Positions 50,431-61,627 of a DNA stretch of 64,000 nt are shown here, piece by piece. The stretch spans positions 20,831,086-20,895,085 of the forward strand of contig OX940871.1 of assembly GCA_954871525.1 (NCBI GenBank), written 5' to 3'. The first letter of the stretch is position 1. Every line of letters starts with the position of its first letter. The notes below the pieces were generated by a model that did not search any database, was not told the DNA's origin, and was given only the letters and a program-made list of their open reading frames with translations. The position numbers and the translations under genes were made by a program. Source of the DNA: Parietaria judaica. Taxonomy: Eukaryota > Streptophyta > Magnoliopsida > Rosales > Urticaceae.

Positions 50431-50925
50431 TCTCTATATATATATATATGAATTTGGACCTGTAGACATCAAACTAAAGCATGTTTCTACTATAAGTAAC
50501 AATTAATTATATCCACAAAAGGCTCCGAAAGGTCAAAGAAAGCGACTATAGGAATCCGGTGAAAGCTGTGAAATCAATTATGAAAATAAGACATTAGAAT
50601 AGCCTTTAACTGTTTAGATGAATTTCATCGATTAATTAAGGCAAAAGTATTTAATTAAATATAAAATGAGTCTCAACTCTTATTATCTAGAGATACTAGC
50701 GGCATAAGTCCTCAACCTTAGGTCAACTGGGGCGGCATAACCCTAACCCCATTTAATAGCGGTATAAATACCAAAAGTTAAATTTCCGTCCATATTTAAC
50801 TAGCTTACGTTAGTTTGCCAGATTCGTGTCCACGTGGCTGCCACATAATCGACAAATCACCCAACATTCGTCTCTCCGCCATGTCAGCGCGTCATCAAAC
50901 ATTTGCAAAATATTTGGCGTGGGTA

Positions 50926-50990
50926 AGATTCGAACCTTGCCCTCCTCTGTGCGTGACAAAGAACTACCCACTTGAGCCAGCTCAACCTAC
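50926..50990 (-). other. tRNA-like pol III promoter block in MULE arm
   Basis: On the minus strand an A-box-like TGGCTCAAGTGG (50979-50968) is followed after about 31 nt by GGTTCGAATC (50936-50927), a B-box match. This is the spacing of tRNA internal promoters. The mirrored arm has degraded versions (A-like at about 51967-51979, GTTTTGAATC at 52011-52020). No full cloverleaf or acceptor stem is formed, so it is not called a tRNA gene. It may be a captured SINE head. Confidence 0.55.
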
Positions 50991-51084
50991 GTTACTTGGC
51001 GTACACATTAATATTTATTTACAAAAAACACGCATAAATAAGTAGACATATTTTATTCCATTAATATGCATGAGTTTCTCGTTT

Positions 51085-51600
51085 TATCTGGACCCAGACC
51101 CGCCCCATTTATTAATCGTGTTAGAAGATGAGACCCATACCCGCCCCATTTAAATAACGTGTTTACCGTGTCTACCCGCTTAACCCAATTAATAGATTTA
51201 TTTATAAATAATAAATTAATTCAATTTATACTCATTTAACTTAATTTATTTAACTATATTATCAAAGATTTTAAAATTGTAATAGAAAATCTTTATATTC
51301 ATCAATTGTAAGACATAATTAATAAAATAAAACATAAATTTCATATATAACAAGTATTAAAACACTTAATAACATATATAAAATGTAGAAAATATATATT
51401 TTGCTCTTTAATTGTGTCTAATTGGGTCCCATCGTGTTATCGTGTTCGTGCCGTGTTTACCCGTTATTTACTCGTGTTAATCGTTTTCGACACGGTTGGA
51501 CCCAGATCCATTTATGGTAGACCCAGACCCATTTAAATTGTATCGTAACTGTTTCGTGTATCGTGTCCGGCCCCAAATCGCGACCCCTATTTTGCCCATC
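51085..51600. mobile_element. Truncated hAT copy nested in the MULE-like element
   Basis: Reads collinearly with the reverse complement of 58544-59074: 'gacccagacccgccccattt', 'attcaatttatactcattta', 'gggtcccatcgtgtta', 'gtgtttacccgttattta', 'taactgtttcgtgt'. It ends 'ccaaatcgcgacccct', the degraded terminus. One end is missing, so it is a broken copy. Confidence 0.7.
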
Positions 51601-51718
51601 TTACTCGTAGATCTTGATAGAACAATAATTGTGTTACTTTCCTTCTTCTTCTTCCTTTTTTTTTTTAACGTGATAATTTAACTATAATAATTAATATTGC
51701 TTTCTTGATATACATAAT

Positions 51719-51873
51719 ATGGGCAAAAGTCAACCGAACTTGGCTTAAAAAAGTCAAACCGAGACCGGTTTAAAAAGTCAACCGAGCCTGATCCAAAAAG
51801 TCAACGCAAACTCAGGTAAAAAGAGTCAACACAAGACCGACGGAGAAAGTCAACCCGAGCCCGGGTCAAGAAA
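51719..51873. repeat. Degenerate tandem repeat, AAAAAGTCAACCGAG-type unit
   Basis: Six or so units of 22-27 bp each contain 'aaagtcaac' followed by 'cga' or 'gca' and a variable spacer ('acttggctta', 'accggttta', 'cctgatccaa'). In the centre of the 50.7-52.3 kb element. Confidence 0.75.
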
Positions 51874-52350
51874 CTCATGCATATTAATAGAATAAAATAT
51901 GATACTTATTTATGCGTGTTTTTTCTAAATAATTATTAATGAGTACGCAAAATTAACGCAAGTTGAGGTAGCTCGGTAGATAGTCCTTTGACTCGCACAG
52001 CGGTGGGCAAGTTTTGAATCTTACCCACGCCAAATATTTTGCAAATGTTTGATGACGCACTGACATGGCGGAGGAGAGAGGAATGTTGGTGACTTGTCGC
52101 TTATGTGGCAGCACATGGACACGAATCTGGCAAACTAACGGAAGCTAGTTAAATATGGACGGAAATTCAACTTCTGGTATTTATACCGCTATTAAATGGG
52201 GTTGGGGTTATGCCGCCCCAGTTGATCTAAGGTTGAAGACTTATGCCGCTATTATCCCTTTTATCTATGACAAAAGCTGCTAAGTTCACCTTTTGGCGGA
52301 TCAAGAGACGCCATATGTAGGATTTAGTCCAAGAAACTTGCCGCTCTATT

Positions 52351-52486
52351 GCTTAGTGAACTTAGTTGTTGATGTTGTCATTCTTGGATGACTTTCAAAA
52401 CACTACAAATACGATTTCGCTTAGTGAACTTAGTTGTTGATGTTGTCATTCTTGGATGACTTTCAAAACACTACAAATACGATTTC
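52351..52486. repeat. Perfect tandem duplication, 68-bp unit
   Basis: Two consecutive copies (52351-52418 and 52419-52486) from 'gcttagtgaacttagttg' to 'ctacaaatacgatttc' with no difference seen. Perfect identity in non-coding DNA implies a very recent event or an assembly artefact. Confidence 0.92.
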
Positions 52487-52576
52487 GACTCAGTACGTGC
52501 AAACGGATTGAGCGTCGACATGCTCATAAAATTTCCTTGGTACTATATACCGCCTCCACACTTGTTCTTTCTCACT

Positions 52577-53018
52577 TAAGCCATCTCCACCATGACACCA
52601 AATTTGGTGTTAAAATTACATCATTTTAGTGCAGCTTAAACACCAAATTTTTCTTTCAACCCAACCACAACACCAAAATTTATACTAATTAGAAAGAATA
52701 TTTTTTATTATTATATTATTAAATAAAAAAATTTCCTAATAGAATTTAGAGATAATTGTGGCGTAACTACTCTACAATGTCGGTGACGTATACTCGATAA
52801 TATTTGCGACGCACTCGGCGTTCTCGATGATGTACTCGGTGTTATCGGCGAACACTCGGTGTTGTCGATGGTGTAAGTGATGTACTCGGTAATATCATAG
52901 ACGCACTCGTTGTTCTCTACAGTGTCGGTAACGTACTCGACGGTGTCGGCGACAATTAGATACTTTATTACAATTAATTTTATCGATAAATCATTATTAA
53001 GTATTTATGCCGTAATTT
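52577..53018. repeat. Composite repeat with CGGCG/TACTCGG tandem units
   Basis: The left part 'catctccaccatgacacc' and 'ggtgttaaaattacatc' matches 61628-61800. The right part begins 'agataattgtggcgtaact', runs through about six units like 'gatgtactcggtgttatcgg', and ends 'aagtatttatgccgtaattt'. That end is the inverted form of the start, so the right part is itself a TIR-bounded element. It matches 63314-63656. Confidence 0.65.
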
Positions 53019-53402
53019 TAAAAAAATTATAACATTATTTTGCCGTTGTAAATAGTATTGCACCAAATATGACTTGGTACTGTAACAAAAGCAAAAATTG
53101 CACCATTTAAATGAAACTTTTGCCGTTGCATCGAGTGCATTAGGGACTTCATAATGGCGTTTTGCAGTACCATGGGGGTTTCTTACAAACAATTCGTGAA
53201 TATGACGGTTTTTATACTTTAACGGAAAAAGCCAAGTTGTCCGAACTGCATCCACATAGTTTGAGAAAATCTTATTCTTACTCGTCTCGGAAGAAAACTT
53301 GTTGCGATGTTTCTTTAGAAAAAGGATGCGAAGGTAAAAACCAGCTTGTTATTTTTTAACTCTCTGGGATTTCGGGCTGTGCTGATGCACATATAAATAA
53401 AA

Positions 53403-54556
53403 GGGTTAATTGCGGCAAAAATATTCAACCTTTGGTCAAATTCTCTGCTGTGTATACAACCTCCGTAAATGGCGGCAAAAGTACCCAAACTTAGCATTTG
53501 GGAGTTGACCGAAAATATCTATCTATGTGGCAATCAGTCTTTGCCACGTGGCATGCCACATGGCACTTGGCTGCCATGTGGCATGCCACGTAATTATTAT
53601 TTTATTTTAAAAAAATTAAAAAAAATATTTTTTTAAACGAAATTATTTTTATTTATTAAACAAAATTATTTTTAATTTTAATAAATTTTTTAATAATAAC
53701 AAATAAAGAATACTTAAATTTAAATATTCATTATTGGTTATAATTTTATTTTTTAAAAAGTGGGTAGAACGAATTAATTTTCACCGCTCACGGTTCACTT
53801 GAACTCTGTTTCCGGTCCGGTTCACGCGTCGAATAAAATTGTTTAATATGTTTAATAATAATAACTAATAAACACATACATAATGTTTAAAAAGTCAAGA
53901 CATATTTATATACACACCACTTATTCAAAAACAAAAAATAGTAGTCATATTTATATGTAATGAAAAATTATTTTTATTTGTTTGCATGATAGTTTTTTGT
54001 GTTTGTATTTTAGAATAATAATAATTGTTTGATATGTTTTTTTATTTATATATTATTCTTTTTCTAAAAAAAATTATTGTTAAATAATCATATGATTATT
54101 ATTGGTTCTTATTATTAAACATATTAAGCGATTTCGTTTCACCCGTAATCTGGATCGGAGGCGGAGCTTGAGTGAACCGTTAACGGAGATTTTTTTCTTT
54201 ATTTATTTCGTTTCATCTACTTTTCTAAAATGAATAATTATATTTAAATATTCATTTTTGGTTTTTATGGAAAAATAATTTTATTTTTAAAAAAAATTAA
54301 AAGTTTTTTTTAAAAAAATAATTAAAAAATATTTATTTTTTAAAAAAATTATTTAATAAAATAATAATTACGTGGCATGCCACGTGGCGGCCAAGTGCCA
54401 TGTGGTGTGCCACATGGCAAAGGCTGATTGTCACATAGATAGATATTATCGGTCAACTCCAAATGCTAAGTTTGGGTATTTTTGCTGCCATTTACGGAGG
54501 TTGTATACATAGCAGAGAATTTGACCAAAAGTTGGGTATTTTGCCGCAATTAACCC
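53403..54556. mobile_element. MULE-like foldback element, 1154 bp
   Basis: Starts 'gggttaattgcggcaaaaat' and ends 'gtattttgccgcaattaaccc'. TAAATAAAA flanks both ends (53394-53402 and 54557-54565), a perfect 9-bp duplication. The two halves are inverted copies over most of the length, with 'gccacgtggcatgccacatg' motifs in both arms and imperfectly mirrored 'cggttcact' blocks toward the centre. The transcript of such a foldback would form a long hairpin. No ORF. Confidence 0.88.
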
Positions 54557-54707
54557 TAAATAAAATGAAGTGGAAATCACCAGAATCTTACACAAATGTC
54601 GTTTATCGAATTCGTGTCGTTTTTAACATGCAGCTTAGCTTTTCGCGCACTTATTACTGTCGTTTTATATCTATATATATATATAATCATCATCTAAAGC
54701 TGGCAGC

Positions 54708-55306
54708 TAGGGGTGAGCAATTTAGACCCAACCCGATGGCCCAACCCAATCCGTTAAGGACCCGACCCCAATCTAACCCGCCCAATCTAACCCGTTCAAA
54801 ATTGGGTCGGATCGGGCCGGACCCGATTATTATTCGGGTCGGGGTCGGGTCCAAAACCTTGGGTCGGGTCGGGGTCTCCGACCCGACCAATATAATTAAT
54901 ATATATTTTATATTAATATTTATTTCAAGTAGTGCAATCTTTAGTGTTTAAAACTTCTCATTCTCAACTTTATTTACATTCAAAGACCGTTCAATCTCTC
55001 ATTTTCATGTGTTTATATTGTTTGGTGTATGTTTATTTGATTAAATTTGTTTGAGATATTTTTACTTGAATTTTGAGTTACATTGATGCATTTTTTTCAT
55101 AATATATTTTGTTATAGAATAGTAAATTTTGAATAATCGGGTCATAGCGACCCAAACCAACCCAACCCGATTTTTATTGGGTCGGTTTGGTTCGGGCATT
55201 AAAAAAGTTTGGGTCGGATCGGGCTTTTTTTTTTGGAACCCGAAGTGATCGGGTCGGGTCCATAAAAAGCATCGGGGCGGCCCAACCCAACCCATGCTCA
55301 CCCCTA
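54708..55306. mobile_element. Non-autonomous hAT element, 599 bp
   Basis: Perfect 12-bp terminal inverted repeats TAGGGGTGAGCA...TGCTCACCCCTA. CTGGCAGC flanks both ends (54700-54707 and 55307-55314), a perfect 8-bp duplication. The subterminal DNA is crowded with GGGTCGGG/CCCGACCC motifs. No transposase. Confidence 0.9.
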
Positions 55307-55314
55307 CTGGCAGC

Positions 55315-55820
55315 CACTGCCATATATAAAAAGTAAATAAAATTGATTAAAGTAGTGCATTCTATTTACATGACCATATATAATAATATATAATATAAAC
55401 TATGTATTATAAACCTGAAAAAGGAACATAAGACGAGTCAAATCTATATATCTTTTTATTTCTTATCGACTAATATCAAAGTATATTACAATCCAACATA
55501 TATACCGCACCGTACGTACAGCTAAAGCCATCAAATACACTATATCTATATGTATATACGTACGTACATTAACATTATTTCTATAACACTAAAGGCAACG
55601 ATTAGGGCAAACCGATCAAGATCATCATTAGATCAGCACCAAAATATAAGACCACTTAATACAAAAATCATGATCGGGATAGTCCCGATGATGAGGAGCA
55701 TCAATGGTGAATCCAACGAAGACGACAACGAGATTGTTATGAATCATTTTCAAAACATAAAATTCATACGCGTATATATATTATCTCTACTAATTAAATT
55801 TTATGGCTTCACCCCACTTA
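55315..55820. other. 3' region of the SAUR gene, no other gene seen
   Basis: AT-rich; includes ACGTACGTAC at 55557-55566. A 106-codon plus-strand frame (55550-55870) overlaps the SAUR 3' end and shows no domain. Confidence 0.5.
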
Positions 55821-56243
55821 TCAGAAAACATAGAGAGCAGCTAGTTCCTCCAAAGTTTCGGAGTTATTAGCTCCGAGGCTGAGAGGATCTGCGTTGTCCA
55901 ACATCCACAAAAGGTGATCGAAGAGAACGACCTCGCATCTCACCGCCAAAACCTTGTCACCTTGACGGGCTTGGGTGTCGATTGTGCTGGTGTTAAAGGA
56001 CTTGTCGATTAGGGCTTCGAACAACGGGTGTGTCGCATACTTTGGGCTCACCTCATAGCGCTTTCTCGCGCTTCCAACGAAGAATATGGTGGCCGAACCG
56101 TTCTTATTGTCGTGATTGTTGCGATCATTGACCCAAAAGTCTTCTCTTGTGGATTTGGACCTCAAGTTGCTATATGATGAAGATCTTGACAGTTGCCTCG
56201 ACAAGCTCTTGCACTTCCTCAGCAAGAGGTTTATCTTTTTCAT
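55821..56243 (-). CDS. SAUR-family protein (SAUR76/77/78-like)
   Basis: An intronless 140-aa frame. The N-terminus MKKINLLLRKCKSLSRQL, followed by a Ser-rich, basic stretch, is typical of the SAUR76/77/78 branch. The SAUR domain lies at residues about 52-115 (ATIFFVGSARKRYEVSPKY, THPLFEALIDKS, VRCEVVLFDHLLWML). SAURs inhibit PP2C.D phosphatases, activating plasma-membrane proton pumps and expansion growth; SAUR76-78 have also been linked to ethylene receptors (family knowledge). The length is typical of this branch. The 5' leader on the minus strand is a pure CT repeat (56302-56248) ending a few bases before the ATG, so the leader length is likely variable between individuals. Confidence 0.92.
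   Translation of the reverse strand: MKKINLLLRKCKSLSRQLSRSSSYSNLRSKSTREDFWVNDRNNHDNKNGSATIFFVGSARKRYEVSPKYATHPLFEALIDKSFNTSTIDTQARQGDKVLAVRCEVVLFDHLLWMLDNADPLSLGANNSETLEELAALYVF

Positions 56244-56247
<4 letters not shown>

Positions 56248-56302
<55 letters not shown>
56248..56302. repeat. (GA)n microsatellite in SAUR 5' leader
   Basis: About 27 GA dinucleotides; CT on the SAUR sense strand. Directly upstream of the start codon. Confidence 0.95.
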
Positions 56303-56304
<2 letters not shown>

Positions 56305-56359
56305 GAATGAAGGTTTGTTTATTCTATGATGTGTATAGAGAAGGCTTGATGTATACTCA

Positions 56360-56361
<2 letters not shown>

Positions 56362-56412
<51 letters not shown>
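56362..56412. repeat. (TA)n microsatellite
   Basis: About 25 TA dinucleotides in the probable SAUR promoter, roughly 120 bp upstream of the ATG. Confidence 0.95.
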
Positions 56413-56416
<4 letters not shown>

Positions 56417-56543
56417 GGTGTGAGGGTTGTGACAATTGTGATGGGGTTGGGTGCAAAGTCGTTGTTTTCCGGTGCTACAGCGTGGGGTCTTATTTTTGTA
56501 GTGACAAAAACAATTCACCTTCTTTATTATATTAAATAGGTTA

Positions 56544-56545
<2 letters not shown>

Positions 56546-56588
<43 letters not shown>
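56546..56588. repeat. (AAT)n microsatellite
   Basis: About 13 AAT trinucleotides followed by GAT-rich sequence. Confidence 0.92.
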
Positions 56589-56590
<2 letters not shown>

Positions 56591-58539
56591 TGATGATAAT
56601 GAGGATGGTGATGGTGATGAGAATAACAACTTAAAGTGGGTGTGGGGAGTTTTGCACACCTCATAAGCTATTGTCATTAGCACTTAATAATCACATTATA
56701 TTAGGTAGGCATAGCAAGAATATCATTTAGGGCATAACATATAGCTTCAACCAAATTATTCATTAATAATATTTATGAATTTAGATCATGATTAGATTAT
56801 TTATGTTTTTACTTTTAGCTAGTGTAATAATATAGAGAGTGTTCTAAAAGGACATAATGTGTAAAATTAGCCAAAATCTTACTATGTAAAACCGATACTT
56901 ATATTACATGTAAGTGCAGTAATCATAATTAAAATATACATTTTGTCGCCGAAGCCTCGTTGCAGCTTGTCTCGTCCGAGAAAGGAATGTACTGTGCCGG
57001 GAAACACTCGTGGAAGAAACGTCGGAACCGAAGGCTGACTTGCAGATAACTAGTCCCTCCTAATATAAGTTTAGCATGTATTACGCCACGTCGTCAGTAA
57101 TTGTCACCGCGGCGCGGCCAACATCACATAACGTCTCAATGAAACGTGGTGTAAAGCGAGTGGTGTAATCATGAATAACTATATATATATATGAGGAATT
57201 TGAATTTCCTAAAGAGAATGATGTCATCACTAAGGTATTTGATTTGTTAGGAGTGAGTAATTGAATGTGTTAAGACATCACATTAGTTAGTAAACAATTT
57301 AGTTTTTATGATCTGCTTCCTTATTTATAAATTGATCATAAATATCATTTTACCAAATGAGTAAGTATTGATGATAAATTATTAGGCGGTGGATATAACT
57401 TTCGGTTTGGTGGACCACATATAATAGCATAATTGACTAGGCAGATCAAGTACTTTTTGTTGACACTGATATCATCAAACTCCTATGTATACAAAACACA
57501 CATACGTATATTTATATAAAACTAACTAATTATTTACATTAGGGATACTACGTTGGAACTTATCAATAATAAATTACCAATAAATGTTCTAATAAATAAG
57601 TGCGTGTAAAGTGTTGTGTGTATGAATGTGGTGTGAGAATGTGAAAAGTCTCACATGGATTAATTACAAAGACTTTGTGCAATATATAACGAAAACAATG
57701 GTGATGTGAGCTCAACACGAGACCATGCCACCTCACGCTTTCGCACCGCCGCCCTTGCCGGTGTCGCCGGCTCGGGATTGGGTGCGTGGGCGTAGAGGCG
57801 CTAGAGGCGTCTTGTAGGCGCACTTGAGGTACTTAAGCACACTTGTGAAGGGTCGCTACCTTCACAAAGTAATTGTTTTTGGGTCTTTAAATTTCGTTTT
57901 GCATGCAGAAACGTATAACTGCTCTGAATCGTTTCTGATACACACAGAAACTCTCTCCAGAAACATGTTCTAGCTTACGGTCGGAAACTCGCCTCGTCTT
58001 GCGATTTCCCGGCCAAAGGGTTGTCTTATCCTGGGTATTCTTGCAAGCATACTCGAAAACGATTCCGAGTGCTCAAAATACTATTAGGAAAGCACATCAC
58101 ATGCGTGATTCAAGTCCCGACGTATTCAACTTCGAAGAAGTTTCTAACATACTAATTACATATAATTTTACACACTTATTTCTTTTGTCAGCGACAATGC
58201 TGCCCGAAGCCACAGCTACAAAACAACTTAGAGTTTGGTTCCGTAGTATTTTGTTAAAGTTTGTTACACGAGCTGAAACATGTGTATTTTTACGATTAAA
58301 CTCCAAAAATATTAAAGCATTCATTAATTTTATTGTACTTGAGACATTATTATACTTGATACGTACACATATGTATCTACTTTAAAGATTTTTACTCGAT
58401 CAACATGAGCATCACAATAGCTTAATTATTTTGTTTTGCGGAGTATTTTAGTACTATTAACACTAAACAAAGAGATTGAAAATATGTCAACGTACTAGGT
58501 ATTGTCTTAATTATTTATATTTATAAACATATATAGAGA
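56589..58539. other. Intergenic region with possible LTR remnant
   Basis: A GC-richer patch at 56940-57140 has no recognised feature. At about 57640-58090 the order 'gtgtgagaatgtgaaaagtc', 'ttgtgcaatatata', 'gtcttatcctgggtattctt' and 'actcgaaaacgattccgagt' resembles copia LTR phrases I have seen. I cannot place TG/CA ends or a duplication. No gene is supported; frames here have no domain. Confidence 0.35.
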
Positions 58540-58543
58540 GAGA

Positions 58544-59074
58544 TAAGGGTGACAATTTGGGGCAGGACACGAAACACGAAACAGTTACGACATGATTTAA
58601 CCGTGTCGAACACGAGTAACACGATTAAATAACGGGTAAACACGTCACGAACACGTTAACACGATGGGACCTAATTTGGCACGATTAAGGAGCAAAAAAG
58701 TTGCATTTTATATATATTATTAAGTATTTTTATACTTATTATATATGATCTTTATGTTTTTTTACTTATTTATTACATCGTACAATGGTTGAACATAAGA
58801 AAGTGTTAGTAACCTTTAAAATATTAGATAATATGATTAGAAAAATTAAGTTAAATGAGTATAAATTGAATTAATTTAATATTTTAATATACATGAATAT
58901 GTTAAATAAGTTAAACGAGTAGACACGATAAACACAGTGTTTAAACGGGGCGGGTCTGGGTCTCATTTTCAAACACGATTAATAAATAGGATGGGTCTGG
59001 GTCTACATAAAATAAGTAAAAACACGATTAAGACCCGGAACGAACACGACACGAAACCCAAATTGTCACTCCTG
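58544..59074. mobile_element. Non-autonomous hAT-like element, about 531 bp
   Basis: Ends 'aagggtgacaatttggg' and 'cccaaattgtcactcctg' (inverted). The interior carries dense CACGAT/ACACG motifs and matches, inverted, 51085-51600. TATAGAGA lies right of the element (59075-59082) and at 58532-58539 on the left, four GA bases away, consistent with an 8-bp duplication plus microsatellite growth. Confidence 0.7.
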
Positions 59075-59442
59075 TATAGAGACCATATATTATATATATG
59101 TAGATTAATCTAATAGTACCATATATCATGTGCTAAACTTGGGAATTATAAGCTTTATAATTGAAAGTTTAAAGATATATTATACACATATATCACACCA
59201 AGTGACTTTTAGAAGACTCCGAAGTGTTGTTATTATTGGAGCGAGGATATAGACATAAGACATGGGCAAACTTCCCAAAAATACACTCTTATATATATGT
59301 ATATAAATATATATATATAGTGTGCTGCTAGGGTTTCTCAGTCCCTGGTTATAGGGTCTCCACAAACATTTGTTGTGGGGTTCCTAATAATTCATCGTGG
59401 TTTTCCCCTAACCATAACATGAGAGAATTTGGAATCAACCAA

Positions 59443-59649
59443 TTTTTTTTTGAATGGGGTGGCACTATCGGTCAAGGTTACAATGCACTCTCGCATGATT
59501 CAGATATATTCAGTGTAAGAACAGGTGGCATTATTGGTCAAGTTTACGATAATGTAAAGGGGGCACTCATTTGAGTCCCATGAGGGTTTGAACCCATGAC
59601 CTCTTGAATAGAGGGGTGGTGGAGTTACCACTTGGCCAAACAAACTTAG
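59443..59649 (-). mobile_element. tRNA-derived SINE, minus orientation
   Basis: Reading on the minus strand: A box TGGCCAAGTGGT (about 59636-59625), B box GGGTTTGAACCC-type (read GGGTTCAAACCC), body with 'cctgttcttacactgaatat', and an A-tail (poly T on plus, about 59443-59451). The flanks 'aatcaaccaa' and 'aatcaagcaa' match at 9 of 10. Same family as 15869-16069. Confidence 0.78.
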
Positions 59650-60060
59650 TTAAATCAAGCAAAATTAAAGCCCTATAATGGATATGGGTCACATAATATA
59701 ATGATAGTATCATAACAACATACACTATATGGGAATTTCACTTTTATATTTCCTCTATTATTTTTTATTTTAATACCACTATAGGGCAAAGTAAACTTTA
59801 GTTTCATTTTTATACCATTCCACCAATATAATTTCTAAAAACCCATAATTGCATCTCACTCATAGTTATAGAATCTATTTTACTTATACGAATAGTTTAA
59901 TTTTGATAAAATATATATCACATATTACTAAAATAAAATCAAAATATTATCAATTTTCAATTTGAGAATTTTCAAATTCTTAGAAATTAATAAAAAAAAA
60001 ATAGAGGGTGGGATTGTCAAAGTCAAACTACACTAATGATATATTGTAGCTTTTTAAATA
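59650..60060. other. AT-rich intergenic region, no gene seen
   Basis: Between a SINE and a MULE-like MITE; no coding signal. Confidence 0.55.
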
Positions 60061-60522
60061 GGGTTAATGACGGTAAAAATACTTAAAATTTAGTCAAAGA
60101 ACCCTTTGTGTACTAAGTTTAAAGTAGTGACAAAAGTACTCAAAGTCACATTTGGAGCGTTGACCATTCCATTCTCGTAACGCAGTTAACTTACCTGTTA
60201 ACTCTGGCTATGTGGACAAAACGTGTGTTACTGACATAGCAATTTTTTGCAACGTGGACGAGCCCAATTAGGGGTTTAATTCGTTTTATTATGTCGTAAA
60301 TGAGGTTGATGTGCGCTCGTCCACATGGCAAAAAATTGCTATGTCAACAACCCATGTTTGTCCACGTGACAAGAGTTAACAGGTAAGTTAACTACGTTAC
60401 GAGAATGGAGTAGTCAACAACACCCCAAATGTGAATTTGGGTATTTTTGCCACCACTTTTAGACTTTGAGTACACGATGGGTTCTTTGACCAAACTTTGG
60501 GCATTTTCACCGTCATTAACCC
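60061..60522. mobile_element. MULE-like MITE, 462 bp
   Basis: Starts 'gggttaatgacggtaaaaat' and ends 'ttcaccgtcattaaccc'. The arms pair for about 150 bp, as in the 49.5 kb copy ('gttgaccattccattctcgt', 'aactttgggcatttt'). TTTTAAATA (60052-60060) and ATTTAAATA (60523-60531) match at 8 of 9. Non-coding. Confidence 0.85.
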
Positions 60523-60531
60523 ATTTAAATA

Positions 60532-61382
60532 TATATAATACATATTTGTGAAAAAAATGAAATAGAAAATATAGATAAGAAAATTCTTTATATATAGTAG
60601 AACTTTGTTAAAATAATACTCGATAAGATAATACTTTTTTTGTATATATGGACCCAATACTAACTTATATGATTCAATATTTTCTCTATGATAGATAAAA
60701 TTTCTCTCATCCCGTTTTATGCACTATGCATATACATAAAAAAAAAAAAAAAACAAAACAAAAACGCGAGATCATTTAAATCAATATATAGTTACGTATA
60801 TTGATAATTTATTATCCATAGTGCATGAAGAGAGACATCTTATATACGATATATACATGCATGGTGAACATACATAGTTTTGTCACATTTTGTTGACCAC
60901 GTGCCTTGTCTTCTCATTATTAAATGAGTTAAAATATATCTTATATCTCTACGTAAAATGACTTTTCAATGTAAAGTTTTAGGCCAAATAAAATCCTCTC
61001 CCACATGCTCTCTTTTAATACATTATTTTGTTGATAATATATATCATATTATGTATATTTTTATATTTAAGTTCTAAAGTCAGTCCCACTAGCTATAATC
61101 TTTAGGTAATTTATTAACAGAGTAAACAGGTCCGATATATAACTACGTTAGTATTTGAAATTAAATACTCGAAATACCGGAACCGAAAAATACCCGGATT
61201 ATTTATTTCTCCTTTATACAAGAATAAATACATATATAAACGACTTATCATAAAATGACTTGAATTTCTTATGTTTGTGTATACTATACAATATATGACG
61301 AACTCTTAACTTCAAATAGTGTACATGCATATGTGCTTAACCATTGGCGACATGGAAAGAGTTAGTAGAATAAAAGTACTAT
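60532..61382. other. AT-rich intergenic region, no gene seen
   Basis: Poly(A) at 60738-60755 and TA runs; no coding or RNA gene recognised. Confidence 0.55.
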
Positions 61383-61612
61383 TGAGTCCTTTACGACATA
61401 AATACCTAATATTTTACCACGTGTTTGGTATATTCTAATATATTTTTTAGCGGTACTATATCGACACCACAATATATTGTTGAGGTCCAATCACTCATAT
61501 CAAATTAACATCCGCTAATGAAGTTAGAGACACTAGTATCTTTCTACTTTACAAAAGTGATTAAAGATTGATGTTTTTTGAGTTTACTTGTAAACGAAAA
61601 TGTGTTTCTCGT
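61383..61612. repeat. Dispersed repeat copy (same family as 9427-9817)
   Basis: The left part 'cctttacgacataaatacct' recalls the 9.4 kb TIR, and the right part 'ttgttgaggtccaatcactc', 'gagacactagtatctttcta' follows the family order. The right end is lost. Confidence 0.45.
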
Positions 61613-61627
61613 CTAACAAGCCTTAGG

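Larger units (their letters stand above)
50690..52258. mobile_element. MULE-like element, 1569 bp, about 385-bp arms
   Basis: Starts 'gagatactagcggcataagt' and ends 'acttatgccgctattatccc'. The arms (about 50690-51073 and 51870-52258) pair almost throughout. TATTATCTA (50681-50689) and TTTTATCTA (52259-52267) match at 8 of 9 positions. Both arms contain a tRNA-like block, and the centre holds a reversed, truncated copy of the hAT element seen at 58.5 kb and a degenerate tandem repeat. No transposase. Confidence 0.85.

Noticed and set aside
50926..50990. A tRNA gene
   Set aside because: A and B boxes are present, but there is no acceptor stem or full cloverleaf, and the block is repeated in the opposite arm of the element.
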